DNA of 64,000 nt from Kondoa malvinella (Eukaryota; Basidiomycota; Agaricostilbomycetes; Agaricostilbales; Kondoaceae): contig BCIM01000006.1 of NCBI GenBank assembly GCA_039545315.1, positions 62,001 through 126,000 of the forward strand, given 5' to 3'. The notes beneath the pieces are model-generated. The model was given only the letters and a program-made list of their open reading frames with translations, was not told where the DNA came from and did not search any database. The position numbers and the translations under genes were made by a program. Shown here one piece after another: positions 21,782 through 32,710 of the stretch (within the stretch, counting starts at the first letter, position 1; each line of letters starts with the position of its first letter).

Positions 21782-23132
21782 CTACTGTACTCTAGCTGCT
21801 CTACCCTGTAACTGCTCCTTTGTTTGCACCCGCTGCTCCCCTAGCCAAGCCCGCATCTTCACAAGCCAGCCATGGATGTCTGGCTTCTGCTCTTCAGAAG
21901 CCCACATAGCCTTGACGAACTCCCGCAGGGCCCTTCCTTCCCGCACTGCCTTCCTATAGCCTGGGTCCAACTCTGCAATCCTATTCAAGAAGACCGAACC
22001 GAGTTCTTCGGGTATTGTGACGGATCCGTCAGGACGCCATTGCCAGGGTGGCACTTCAAAGAGCGGTAGACCTGCGTCTGATTCTTGTGGATAGTCTACG
22101 ATCCACCAAGGAGGTTGACACCAAATAGGCCTTTGGGTCGCTTTCTCAAAGTCTGACTTTGATAATTAGTCGAGCTGAAGCCTTTGAGGGTCGTGCTCAC
22201 CAAGCAAACCAGTCAGATGACCGCTAGCAGAATCAACCAGCACATTTCCTCCCGCAGGCTGATGATCGTTCTGATCGATGACGAGACGATACAGAGATGC
22301 AGCAGTAGGATCCGGATGAATTTCGAAGAGCATATCGAGCATGTCCAGCATGCCCTTCTCAAGCATTGGATCCGCGGCAAAGCGGTACTTGAGCTCCTTG
22401 ACCATTAGCGAGCGCGAGTCGTGATCCGTGTCGCCGGCCTGGTGAAACATGTCGAGGTTGGACAGGCAAGCTGGAAGACCACAATTGGCTAGACCGACAA
22501 AGAGATCTGCATAGTCGCGTAAGAATGTCTTGCGTTGGTCGGTGTTCCATGTCGGCCAGGCTAGGTATAGATAATCTCCTTCGAGTGCAGGAGAAACAAT
22601 GTATTTCGACATCAATTCGGCTGGAAGGGGTAGGGATTGCATGACTGGCACGTTGGCGTGGTTTGCTCATTCCATCAATAAGCTTACAAATGGGAGAACG
22701 CGTCTACTTACCTTTGATATGGTCCAAGACTTTAGCGATATCGGCGAATGCTAGCCCGTTCCTCTTCTCCCCAGCACAACGAGCATAGTAGACCTTTCGA
22801 TCTTCTCGAGTCAATTGCCACGTATTGTCGTTATGGTTGCCAACGTGTCGAACTGTCCAGCCTAGCAAGGAAGTTTCGTCCAGGTAGGCGAGCAGAAGAG
22901 ATAGTTCAGGGAGATCGTCTGCCGAGCTGGTAGGATGTTTGACTGCTATAGGCACGGCCGAGCAGTTGTCTATTGTTGAATACGTCTTGTCTTCTGTTCA
23001 AGAAGTCAGCTTCGGATAGCAAAGAATAAAGCTGGTCTGACCTTTTTGACTATGCACAGCTGCGCTTGCGTTCGTGCTGCTGAGATCTTGCGATAAGAGG
23101 CTTTGAGATGCTGGCTGGACTTGGTCGGACAT
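21782..23132 (-). CDS. APH/choline-kinase-fold phosphotransferase-like protein
   Basis: The protein starts at MSDQVQPASQSLLS (23132) and continues through at least three more exons. The kinase-like C-lobe is visible: a loop NDHQPAGGNVLVD, then HLTGLLDFEKATQRP after an intron with a GTGAGC donor (about 22202-22150). This corresponds to the HGDLxxxNxLV plus IDWE blocks of aminoglycoside-phosphotransferase-like proteins. The usual D-x4-N spacing of the catalytic loop is altered, with D and N seven residues apart here. Fungal members of this family are numerous and mostly uncharacterised, and aminoglycoside resistance should not be assumed. The region downstream (PPWWIVDYP, PWQWRPDGS) is typical of fungal APH-like proteins. 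It is divergent from the membrane protein gene at 23685. Confidence 0.65.
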
Positions 23133-23684
23133 GGTATGCGAACAAGGGAGAGTCGACGATGGATGGAAAGAAGTGACAAAAGTCGTGATGAAGGATAAGA
23201 AGGAAGACAAGAGCATCTACTGAGGTAGTAAACGAAGACAAGAGGTAAGCAAGCACGTTCACCGAGGCTCGCCCAAGCACCGCCCTTACAGGCATAATCC
23301 GAAGCCATAGCTTTGCAGTGCTGTACAGGATAGACAGAGTGCGGCTGTTCGCCGAATGAGATGACAGAGATAAGAGTGAAAATGAAAGCAATTGAGACGG
23401 AATCCATGAGGCACGAACGGAGACCTCTGTGTCTGTCAGGACGAATTGTGCCCCTATTGCAAGCATCTGGCGTGTGCATAGAGTACAGACTCGTCTATCA
23501 CGGAGGCATCGGACAAATGTTATGTTAGGTGAACATAGCTGTTTCTCGACAAGATACTCTTGACGCACATCAGCGAACTACAGCACGACCTGGCCTAAGG
23601 AGACAAAGCACACAGAAGACGCGAGAGGCTTCTCATCCAGCTCATCAAGTCGCCTATGACCTCTCACGACTTCGCACAGACAGC
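23133..23684. promoter_or_regulatory. Divergent promoter region
   Basis: About 550 bases lie between the APH-like gene and the small membrane protein gene, transcribed away from each other. Long open frames on the minus strand (to 23568) overlap here but read as low-complexity shadow with no family resemblance. No other feature was recognised. Confidence 0.4.
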
Positions 23685-24551
23685 ATGAACGCACCAAATG
23701 ATCCGACAGACTCTCTACCTTCTCTCGTGTATTATGGTCTCTCTCTGCTCTTCGGCGCACTCTGGACGCTCGTATCCGTCCCTGTAGTCTATCTGGCTAC
23801 TGTCATTGTGCCCTATTTGGCCTGGATCGTCTATCTTTTGCTGTATACGATTTATGAATGGGCCTGCTGGGTTCTGCTGCCTATTCTGATACCGCTAGAG
23901 CATCTGCTACTCAAGCCCGCTGTCTTTGGATTATCATTGTTCAGCTTTGTTCGTTCCACTTAGTTTCTGACAACAGTAGAGATTGACGTATTGATGCAGT
24001 TCCAACCACTACTCGTCTTCATCCTGTGCGGTCTAACCATAGGCACCCTATTCGGCTTCTCTTCCCTGTACCTATCCAACAGCCTTCTCTCGCACCTAAG
24101 CACCAATCGACCAAAAGCTTCAAACCGACCACACATTGCACCTCGGAAAAACAAGCTCTCGTTCAATTACACATTGAACGACGTTCCTCAGCCTTCTAGC
24201 CCAACGCAAAACCTAGCTGCTCGGTCGTGGTCTGCTCGACTGCTCAATCGACCTTTGTTGGCTAGTCGATCATCCGGTACTTCTGCCAGTGAAGTATCGG
24301 AATCAGAAGATTACCTTTCTACCACATCAAGGGATGATTTCTCTTCGGATGTTGATCGAAGCGAGAGCGGTAGTGAAGGCAGGAAGAAAAAAGTTACTTG
24401 GGATTTACCAAAGGATAATCTGGTGGAGGATAGGCTGTTGGAAGTCAAGAAGGAAAAGGAGAGGAGTTTGAGTCCGAATGTTGCTGGTGGGCCGCGAAGA
24501 AGGGTTGGTAGTAAAGAGCGGGCGAGAAAGGTTGGGACAGCGAGGAGGTGA
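23685..24551 (+). CDS. Small multi-spanning membrane protein with Ser-rich cytosolic tail
   Basis: Start MNAPNDPTDSLPSLVYYG at 23685. The first exon encodes two to three very hydrophobic segments, including SLLFGALWTLVSVPVVYLA and AWIVYLLLYTIYEWACWVLL. A short intron (about 23949-23999) leads to a further membrane segment, PLLVFILCGLTIGTLFGFSS. The rest is a soluble Ser/Arg/Lys-rich tail with an acidic-Ser patch and a basic C-terminus (PRRRVGSKERARK), ending at 24551. The pattern recalls conserved fungal ER or nuclear-envelope membrane proteins, but I cannot name a family. Confidence 0.65.
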
Positions 24552-24839
24552 TACGAAGCTAGCTTTGCGGATGTCGAGAGGTGTGCATATGGGAGATTTG
24601 AGGGCTACGCTGGTCTTCGAGCTGTCCCATTGCGTCGGTGACGCTATTTATACGTCATTTACCGCCCGTGCGGAACTTCAGCCTTTTCTGTCTTCTTTTG
24701 TCAACCGTCACCTCATCTTGCAACAGCTCCCCATCGTATGTCGTCCTCTAGCTGTCCACTGAATCGCACTGACCATAGTTTAGCGCTGTGCATTCCCCGA
24801 ACAAAAAACATCTCGAACCAGTTCAATCTCTTTGCAAAT

Positions 24840-25119
24840 ATGTGAGCTTCATATCGCATGCCAGCCTATGCCTACGCTTAAAAGGTGCTTGTAGGGGATA
24901 TTTCATCCAGAAACCAGGCATTCGCCGTATGTTTGCTTCATGCGGAACCATCGAAGCTCTTGACTGATTCTCGCGCCAAAAGACGTTGCTACCAACCATG
25001 CCGTAATCCCTGGTAAGCTTCTCTAGCAGCTTATTCTGTGTTCCACAGCGCTGACAACGTGTCTAGGCTTCTTGTATGTTCGCCGTCAGGGTTTCATGCC
25101 CAAATTCAGCCTTCGGTAG
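24840..25119 (+). CDS. Candidate tiny multi-exon protein (about 38 residues)
   Basis: Three small exons after an AT dinucleotide read as one frame when introns 24842-24894, 24927-24982 and 25013-25066 are removed, each with GT...AG ends. The product starts MGYFIQKPGIRHV and ends GFLYVRRQGFMPKFSLR, with a stop at 25117-25119. The initiator ATG would be split: AT at 24840-24841 and G at 24895. I found no in-frame upstream ATG in the preceding exon, which itself follows an intron at about 24737-24783. Intron density this high in so short a stretch argues for a real spliced transcript. Short basic/aromatic proteins of this size are often mitochondrial inner-membrane subunits, but I could not match it to one. 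Confidence 0.45.
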
Positions 25120-25527
25120 ATCTTCTCTTCGTATGTCAGTCGCAGACAGCTCACGAGTGTGTATTAGATGCGGTAATCACGTCAACATACATTGATGGCC
25201 TGCCTGGGACCTTATGTGGATAGTGAGTTTTGGCAATATTCGTTCCAAACTCTTTGCTGACTTTATTCAGGTGTGCGATAGGAGCACGGGAGTTGTATCA
25301 GTATATCTTTAATGCATTTATCAACACACGCTAGATGACTCCTGTGCGCTATTGTCGCTTTTCTGAACAGCCTCTTTTGGATATCCGCTTCTAGCATACA
25401 GCGGAACATTACCAAATGACCGTGAGCTTGTAGAGAGACTGCCTGTGTCCTGTATAGACTGTATAGCAAAGTGGTGACTGCCTGTGAAAATGCCGAATTC
25501 TGCCGTTACGCTTCTTCACCCAAAACC
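25120..25527. other. Intergenic region upstream of the porin gene
   Basis: About 400 bases hold the 3' end of the tiny-gene transcript and the porin promoter. Additional GT...AG pairs (for example 25116-25170) suggest that the small transcript may be spliced further. No other gene was seen. Confidence 0.35.
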
Positions 25528-27062
25528 ATGTCTACCTTTACTACTACACCTGTGCCGCCTCCATACAAGGACCTAGGGTCAGTATTCTTGCTTGCTATCT
25601 GAGCCTTTACCCTTGCCGTGACTTGGAGACTGAAGTCTCGCGTGCTCTGTTGCGAAATTCGCATGAAATATCGACTGATTATCTTTGTTCTGCTTTGTAT
25701 AGAAAGGCTTCCAACGACCTTTTGTCTAAAGACTTTCCTTTGACTCAATCCTTGGAAGTCAAGACTCGCGCACCTAACAATGTCCTCTTTAAAGGTTTGC
25801 ACCCTCTTCTACACCCTTTTTTCTTGTTTAAAGTACTCACGCGCTATGTTCTAAGCTGCCGGTCTCCGTGACAACAAGTCTGGCGCTATCGTTGGTGACA
25901 TAGAGGGTAAATACGTAGACCCAAAGAACGGCATCGCCTTCACCCAGACTTGGACTTCCAAAAACCAGCTCAAGTCTTTGCTTGAATTGGAGAACCAGAT
26001 CGCAAAGGGTGTGTAGATAAAGACTGGTGATGTTGGAAAGCCCACTGAGAACGTTTCGCACAGGTCTCAAATTTGAGCTCAACACTACCCTTGAGCCGGA
26101 TACAGGTGAGTGGCTTCAGGCAGGGGAGCAAACCGTTGCTCAGCGCCTATTGGCTCTTCACAGCCGCAAAGACCGGTAAGTCAAACACTACATTACAGCA
26201 AAGCAGAGCTAAAAGTAACTTGTAAAGCTCTCGTTGGCGCTCAATTCAAGCAGCCCGGTTTCCACGTTCGCGCTTTGAGCAACGTCTTCAAAGGCCCAAC
26301 CTTCACCGCTGATGCTGTTGCCATGCGTGACGGTTTCCTCGTCGGTGCCGAGACCACATACGATCTTCGCGATGGCCAGATCAAAGGTTACAACGCTGCT
26401 GTTGGATACACCAACCCTGAATACGCTGTTACCATCCATGGGTGCGCCAATACCTGACAGTCATCGATTGATGCTTATCTGTCTGGTTTTTGTGCACAGT
26501 CTACAGAAGTTGACTACCTTCAGCGCTTCTTACTACCACAAGGTCAACGCTGATGTCGAGGCTGGTGCCAAGGTGCGAATGGATCTGACACTTATGGGCT
26601 GTGGCTCATTGCATATTTGTTCATTTGGCACAGGCAATCTACAACTCGAAAGCCCCTACCTCCAACGTCGCTATGGAAGTTGGTGTCAAGGTAAGTGGAC
26701 GGCGGAGTACTGCATTCAATTGCTGACTGTATTCCTCTTCCTACAGAGCTACCTTGACCGCGCCGCTTTCGTCAGTACGTGAATCTTCCTCTGACTCTAG
26801 TAGCCTGTTCTAAAAGTTCATCTGTACAGAGGCCAAGATCAACAACTCTGGTCTTCTCGTTCTCGGCTACACTCAACTCCTCAACCCAGGTGTCAAGGCT
26901 TCCTTCGGTGTTGCCATCGACACGCAGAAGTTGTCCAACGGCGGAATGGACGAAAAGGCATCTGGTTCCGCTCACTCTGTCGGAGCTTCTTTGGTTTTGT
27001 ATGTCCTTCCTCTACTCTGCATGCTGAATGCTGATCAGGGTTTGGCGTACAGCGACGCTTAA
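25528..27062 (+). CDS. Mitochondrial outer-membrane porin (VDAC)
   Basis: This is the voltage-dependent anion channel, a 19-strand beta-barrel that passes metabolites across the outer mitochondrial membrane. The first exon, MSTFTTTPVPPPYKDLG, joins KASNDLLSKDFPL, the usual fungal porin N-terminus. Further exons give SLEVKTRAPNNV, GAIVGDIEGKYVDPKNGI, LKFELNTTLEPDT, FTADAVAMRDGFLVGAETTYD, NPEYAVTIHG, TFSASYYHKVNADVEAGAKA and KAKINNSGLLVLGYTQ. The eukaryotic porin signature region near the end reads LNPGVKASFGVAIDTQKL. The last codons (GAC GCT TAA) sit in a tiny final exon after an intron at about 27000-27051. Roughly ten short introns give an exceptionally fragmented gene for about 290 residues. 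Confidence 0.95.
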
Positions 27063-28143
27063 ACGATATTGGTGAAAAGTCGCTTTGTGGTGGTGCCCGC
27101 TTTCGCTCTCTCGCTTCAGGTCCTTTTGTAGTAGAGTATTGGTCAAAAGCAGACAGTTTGCGTGGTATTCATGGCATTCATTTCATCTCCTTTCGGTTCC
27201 ATCCATTATATTTATGCTCTACTATGCCAACTCTTGTTGCCTTACTTTCTTGGTGCTCTACTTCTCCTAGTCATGTCTACCTCCTTCTGCAGCTCAGCAG
27301 CCTCTCATCCTGGCCTTATAGCCTTCCTCTAGCTCTAGCCCTGTCACACCATGTCCGTCTTGCTCATGGCTGTCTCCTTCCATGAGCTGCGATACGCCGA
27401 GCTCTTGGCTACCATCTCATCTTTACCGAGCTTGTTGTCATTGTGTACACTTTTCGCTCGAAGGAGGGAAACAAGAAGGTGATCCGGCTAAGAAGTTGCT
27501 AGCCATGTGCGATGCACTACTCAGCATGTTTAGCGAGGGATCTACGTGGAGCCGCGTATTACTAGCGTCATCAATGCCAACGCATCACACTGCCTCCAAG
27601 ACTTTTTCACGCGTTAACAAAACAAACAAATGGCCAACGACATATTATGCAAGGAGCGGCTGTGAGCGGCATTAACTCTCTCTTCCATACTCCCAGCAAC
27701 CAGCAAGATCCTCGTCAAGACTTTCACACTCTTTTGCCAGCACCCTCCCATTCATTTTTCGACTGACTTTTATTTTTGCATCAAGCCTCCCGCTTCAAGC
27801 GCGTCATTCAACAAATTTCATAACAACAGCGCCATTTTATAGGTACAGCAGCTTCTAAGGTGAGCCTGCCTCTCATATACAGGTACCAGAGCAGCAACTG
27901 ATGACCGCGTGACCTTCCTTTCTCTTTTGGCAGTGCTCGGTTCGCTATTGTCAAGAACAACCCTTCCATTCTTTTCCGTCTCATAGGCCTCTTGTCTGCC
28001 TTCTCAGCTCTTTCAACAACAACGACTTGCGTTCTCTTACTGGTTTAAGAGTTCCCTTTCTCCCTTTCCACCTTCATTTGTGAACACTTTCCGCGTCAAA
28101 CACCGCAACTCATCCACAACCACAACGCACCGCCTTTACAAAC
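27063..28143. other. Long gene-poor, pyrimidine-rich stretch
   Basis: More than 1 kb separates the porin from the LysM-transglycosylase gene. The plus strand is rich in C and T, with long CTT/CTC tracts near 27700-27830 and 27930-28140. A likely leader intron lies at about 27861-27931 (GTGAGC donor, TTTTGGCAG acceptor). The most economical reading is a long promoter plus spliced 5' leader for the downstream secreted enzyme. I see no protein-coding gene. Confidence 0.45.
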
Positions 28144-29839
28144 ATGAAGTTCAGTATCTCCACTATGGGCCTACTCGTGGCCTTTATCGCTTCAACAAGC
28201 GCTTCTTCCCTTCACAAGGACACCCTTTCCACTCGCGGTCATTTAGGCAAAGACGATTATGCCCTCTCGGCCCGCATGCACAGACAACGTCGAGCAGCTC
28301 GCGAGAGTCGTAGATCTGCTGGTGCAGACCGTGAATTCGCTGCAGCCAAAATGGTCAGCAAGAAAGCTCGACGTGCTGCCCCTAAATCTGGCACGACTAC
28401 AGAACAGCCAGAAAATCTTGCTGAAGGTACCGCAACTGCTGAGGAAGGTTGCACTGTTTGGCACACTGTCGCGGATGGCGAGGTTTGCTTGGGTGTCAGT
28501 GCGTTATTTTCCTACCTTTTCGGATTCTTGTGCCAAGACTGAGCGTTGTGAATAGTCGACAAGTCTGAAGGTCTCACTGTGGATGACTTTTATGGTCTCA
28601 ACCCGGCTGTTGGAAAGGACTGCCAGGACTTGCGAGCCGGTCTCGCATACTGCATTGACACCGACCGTTTGTCACAACTCTTTCTGATGATGTTCTGGCT
28701 CATTCTCTGCGCATCTAGACCTTGCAGAGACTCTCAGCACCTGCGCAACCAAGAAGGTCAAGGCCGCTCCAAAAGTTGCTGCCAAAGTTCAGGACAACTC
28801 CGGTTCCGACAACTCTGCTCCCCAAGAGAAGGAATACAAAGAGCCTCAGAAAGTCAAGCCTACTCCCAAGCCCAAGGAAGAGGGCAACAACGATAACAAT
28901 GGCGGTTTCCACGGCGGAATGATCAACTTGGCCAATGTCGTTGCCCCAGACTGGTGCCCAGCAGCTGACCCTCAATCAAGCCCTTCCATGCGCTCAGGAC
29001 CAAACGGTAACATTGACTGGTTGGTACGTCTTGCTGCTCTCTCTTCAGTCTATCATTTACTTATCGTACTCGATAGAACTGTGGTCTGTCGCAAGGCAAC
29101 CCAGATGGCAAATGGAACCCACCCATGGTCAACATCCACGACGTCGCAGTTGCTGAACTCTCTGCCGACGGTGTCTTTGCTCCTTGCGCGCCTTACTTCC
29201 ACCTTTTCCGGTCCATCGGTGCTGAATTGGATATTCCTCCTATATTCTTGGCTTCCTTCGCGATGCAAGAGTCGACCTGCAACAAGGATGCTATTGGCAG
29301 AGATGGCAGCAATGGATTAATTTAAGCCTTCCAGCGTTTTCGGACTTCTTGCAGTGGCTCATATTTTGTTTTAGGCAAATCACCAAGGACAAGTGCACGG
29401 ACGGTGAGTCTTCAATCGTTTCAGTACTTCTCGCAGTTGCTTACTTTGGTCTCAGGTATTGACTGCCTTGATCCCGACTACAACGTCAGAACCGCCGCCA
29501 AGTACTTTGCCGACACTCTCAAGGAGAAGAACGGTAGCTTGCTCGCTGCCATTGGACAGTACAACGGTACGTGCCGGTCTTTCACTGTCTCGGGTGTTGT
29601 AGCTGACATTTAGTGCTTAAGGCTGGAGCGACGGTCTTACTTACAACCAGGCTACCGCTGCTGCCAACTCGGGCTGCTGCAACTGCCAGAACAACCTGGA
29701 CTACCTTCACCAGGTAAGTTTCACCTCTCTAAAAGCCAATTTCATCGCTGATATCTCTCTCAAGTTCCTCAACGCTTGGGCGCAAGGCCGTGAAGGACAC
29801 TCTTTGGCGCCTTACAACAACTTGGCCGTTTGCGGTTAA
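28144..29839 (+). CDS. Secreted LysM plus lytic-transglycosylase/goose-lysozyme-fold protein, splice donor damaged
   Basis: The first exon encodes a signal peptide (MKFSISTMGLLVAFIASTSA) and a basic pro-region. A LysM domain follows: GCTVWHTVADGEVCLG, then GLTVDDFYGLNPAVGKDC and LRAGLAYCI. A Lys/Pro/Asn-rich linker leads to a transglycosylase SLT-like catalytic domain with IPPIFLASFAMQESTCNKDA, whose Glu in QES is the expected catalytic acid, then GRDGSNGL, QITKDKC, NVRTAAKYFADTL and AIGQYNGWSDG. The combination suggests a wall-targeted muramidase- or chitin-oligomer-acting enzyme. At 29322 the intron that should interrupt GLM-QIT begins TTAAGC instead of GTAAGC, and the unspliced frame hits TAA at 29323-29325. 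Without efficient splicing the protein stops inside the catalytic domain. Downstream exons to TAA 29837-29839 remain intact. Confidence 0.8.
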
Positions 29840-30352
29840 GGTCAGCATTCATTCCTTGCAGTCGCGAAATTTTACTGACTCCTGCCTCACAGCAACTCGC
29901 GTCTCATTTGTACCGACTCAAAAACCCATCTCTTTCGTAAATACCTCAGCATCATACCCAACGTTATGAAGATAGCAAGCTTCTCCACTAATCTGTTTTT
30001 CTCCCGCCTCGGCATGATCTCGTCTGCAGTAAGGGTTCGAGGGGATGCAGAAGTGTTTGAAGGGACTGCTTGTCTTTCGTATTCGTCTTTTGAAGTGCCG
30101 AACGGCAAATGTATAGTAATGCGCTGCGCGTTCCACATGTCTATTTTTCTCCCCCTTCCTATGACGATCTCCACTTCTCTTCCTTGATTGCAATCGTGCT
30201 TGTATCTGTTCCTGGGTGTCCTGCTATCACCTTCTTCTCGTTCGGTATGAGCACTATCGTATTGATCAGATTGACTGAATTGGGACAGGTTCTGACTTAC
30301 AACAGATGCAAAGCATCGTTACAACGATTGCGATGATGACAGGTGGCAGGAC
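29840..30352. other. Convergent intergenic region
   Basis: About 510 bases lie between the 3' ends of the LysM-SLT gene and the MFS gene. Open frames near 29890-30190 on both strands lack coding character. No RNA gene or repeat was seen. Confidence 0.35.
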
Positions 30353-32038
30353 CTAGTGAACCACGCTAAGTGCTGACAGAGCTATAGACGAGAGACCTAC
30401 CCTGATGCTGTACTCTTGGGCGAGAAGGCCGACAAGAAAAGGGAAGCCAGCCACGCCAGCTCTTGAGCAGCACGACTGAAGGCTTGTAAGGGGGACCAGC
30501 AGCACATGTTCAATAGCTTACGATTAAGCCCATGGCTGCAGCGTGTGCATTGCGAGGCACTAACCTTGAAAACATCGAGATCTGGCAAATGCGTGAGCGC
30601 CAACTTTGCCAATCGCAACTGCAGCATACAGCGTTTGGGAACATTGGACCAATACAGAAGCCGACCAATGCTACGGCTACCGCATTCGCTACCAAATTAT
30701 CGACGAACCAGATGATGAATTGAAGTCCAATGGCGATAGGAAGCTGCAGATTGACAAGTCGATAAGCGTCATTCCAAGTCCTGCCGAATGTGCGCTCACA
30801 TAGCAGTAGATCACGTTCTTTTCCCCAACCTTCATCGTTATTGGTACGCTTGCTATTCTGGAGATTGTGATGCCCGCAAAGAAACCTGTAGAGACGTAGC
30901 CAGCAGACGGAGGGCCATTTCTTTCTTCGAGCAAGTATGTCTGGCAAAGGCATTAGCACCGGTTGCGTACTAACTCCAGCGGCACTCGCAAGGATCCAGC
31001 CAGACTGTGCAATCTCGATTCCTGTAGAGCATATCACCAAGGCACTAGGCCGAGTCAGTACCACGCTACAGGCAGGAAAAGTAGCTCACCTCAAAACCGA
31101 CACAGCTCGGAACTTGACAGCAGCCCAGATAGAGACGTGGCCTAAGTACTGTTGTAGAGCCAATCTTCGTTCCTCTGTGTTCTTCGTCACAGTCTCCAGA
31201 TCCGGTTCTGAGCCTTTCGAGAGTTCTGTGCTTGGAGTCTCGCAAGGCTCTGTAATTCGAGCTCATCTTGCAGCCGAAAGGCGAAGACGACCAGGAGCAC
31301 GTTGAAGATGCCCAGAGCTAACGAGGTCCAGAAGAAGGTTCGCCATACTCTTGATGACAGCACAAAGGCAGTCGCTGCAAGAGGTGATGCAAGAGCACCG
31401 ATTCCGTATATCGCATGAAGCAAGCCGAGCTTCATTCGAGCATTCTGTTGGATGGAGATAAAATTATTCATACGCGTTTCGAGCAGCGCCGACGCAAGTC
31501 CAGCGACAGAGTAGCCGATGACCATAAGAGCTGCGGATCGTCAGTTGCGCTTCCTAGCAGTCGACTGATCGCTGACCGAAATGACTATCGACGAGGACAA
31601 AGATATAGGTGCAAGCAAGACACAGTGCTGATATAGCAAAGGTTTGGCCAAAATTGAAGGCTTTGGTGAGCGGAACATTCACGAAAGCCGCCGCTATGTT
31701 TGTGACTTTGACAACGTGTCAACAAAGACTGACAAAGAGCCACTCACTGAAAGCTCCAATGAAACCAGCTACAAACAGCAAGCTGACTGTACGAAAGCCC
31801 ACATTGTACTCTGACTGTCGATTTCTTGAGTCTTCTCGTAACACTTGAAAGCGGGGCAAACTCACTTGAATCGAAGGCAGCAATGCTGAAGCTGCTGCAT
31901 CATGCCATCCGACTGATATATGATCAGTTCACGCTCTACAGCGAGAGCAAAATCGTACGAGCAAAGCAGCAGGAATAGCAAGTCCACAGCTTTAGGTTGT
32001 TGCGCTAGGAAAGCCGTCCCTTGGCTTCGGTGCTCCAT
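30353..32038 (-). CDS. Major facilitator superfamily transporter (fucose-permease/Bsc6-like)
   Basis: This is a 12-helix MFS carrier split into many exons. The first exon starts at the ATG 32038-32036, and after an intron the early GWHDAAASALLPSIQ matches the helix-1 G-x-N/H-D-x-x-x-x-x-LLP motif of sugar-permease-type MFS proteins. Later blocks are YNVGFRTVSLLFVAGFIGAF, NVPLTKAFNFGQTFAI, ALLETRMNNFISIQQNARMK, LLHAIYGIGALASPLAATAF, GYVSTGFFAGITISRIA, PIAIGLQFIIWFVDNLVAN and GFCIGPMFPNA. The last part reads AGFPFLVGLLAQEYSIR. The N-E/N-R and LHxxYGxGA patterns place it near fungal Bsc6/fucose-permease-like carriers. The substrate is unknown. The 3' limit depends on whether a final small intron is used. 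Confidence 0.72.
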
Positions 32039-32710
32039 TCAGCAGTCGTAGTGTGTGACATAGGACGAAATCAGAATGGTAAAAAGAGGCAGCGGGTAAG
32101 AGCAAGAGCAGTAGTAAGGTCGATCGGATGTAATACAGCAGTATGCCTAGAACAATGACCAGAAGGTGTGCATTGGAGTCCGTACGTGCTCTGCTGAGGC
32201 GCTACGGAACAGCAAGCCGAGAGAAAGGAGTGGCTCAGCCAAGCACAGCGCACGTAGTGAAGACAGAATCGAAGCACAGCCGAAGAGATGGGCTGTACCA
32301 AAGGAAGACGCCGACAACGCCGAGGATCCAAAACTGGCCAGGCTTGACGACAGTTACTTGGTTGTATTGCCCAGCGTGTGTCTGACGCAACTTTGGTTTC
32401 GAGCTATCTACAATTGACGGTTTCACCTAAACAAGAGCTACAAGCGAGAAGGACGAGGGCCGAGGGCGCATGAAGTTTTGGACATTACAGCAACGAACAG
32501 TTCCATCTGCAACTTGAGCCAAATTAGCGGTTGCCGGGGTTTAGGCCGTGGGCGTTAAAAAGGGTTGAGGTAAATTGACAAGGCGGAAGGGGCGTAAAAA
32601 GGTGGGTGTGAGAGGTTCTTCTATGAGACAGTTGGGTCATAAGCAAACGAATGTGATATGTTGTGGTGATGCTGTGGATGACATGCTGGTCTTTGAACTG
32701 TAAATCGCAT
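32039..32710. other. Intergenic region between two minus-strand genes
   Basis: About 670 bases contain the MFS promoter side and the 3' flank of the YPD1-like gene. The open frames at 32071-32426 are mutually overlapping shadows. G-rich text near 32540-32620 is unremarkable. No gene was recognised. Confidence 0.35.

Noticed and set aside
32071..32426. Several overlapping open frames on both strands between the MFS and YPD1-like genes
   Set aside because: They overlap one another in opposite strands, lack family resemblance and look like by-products of GC-balanced sequence.
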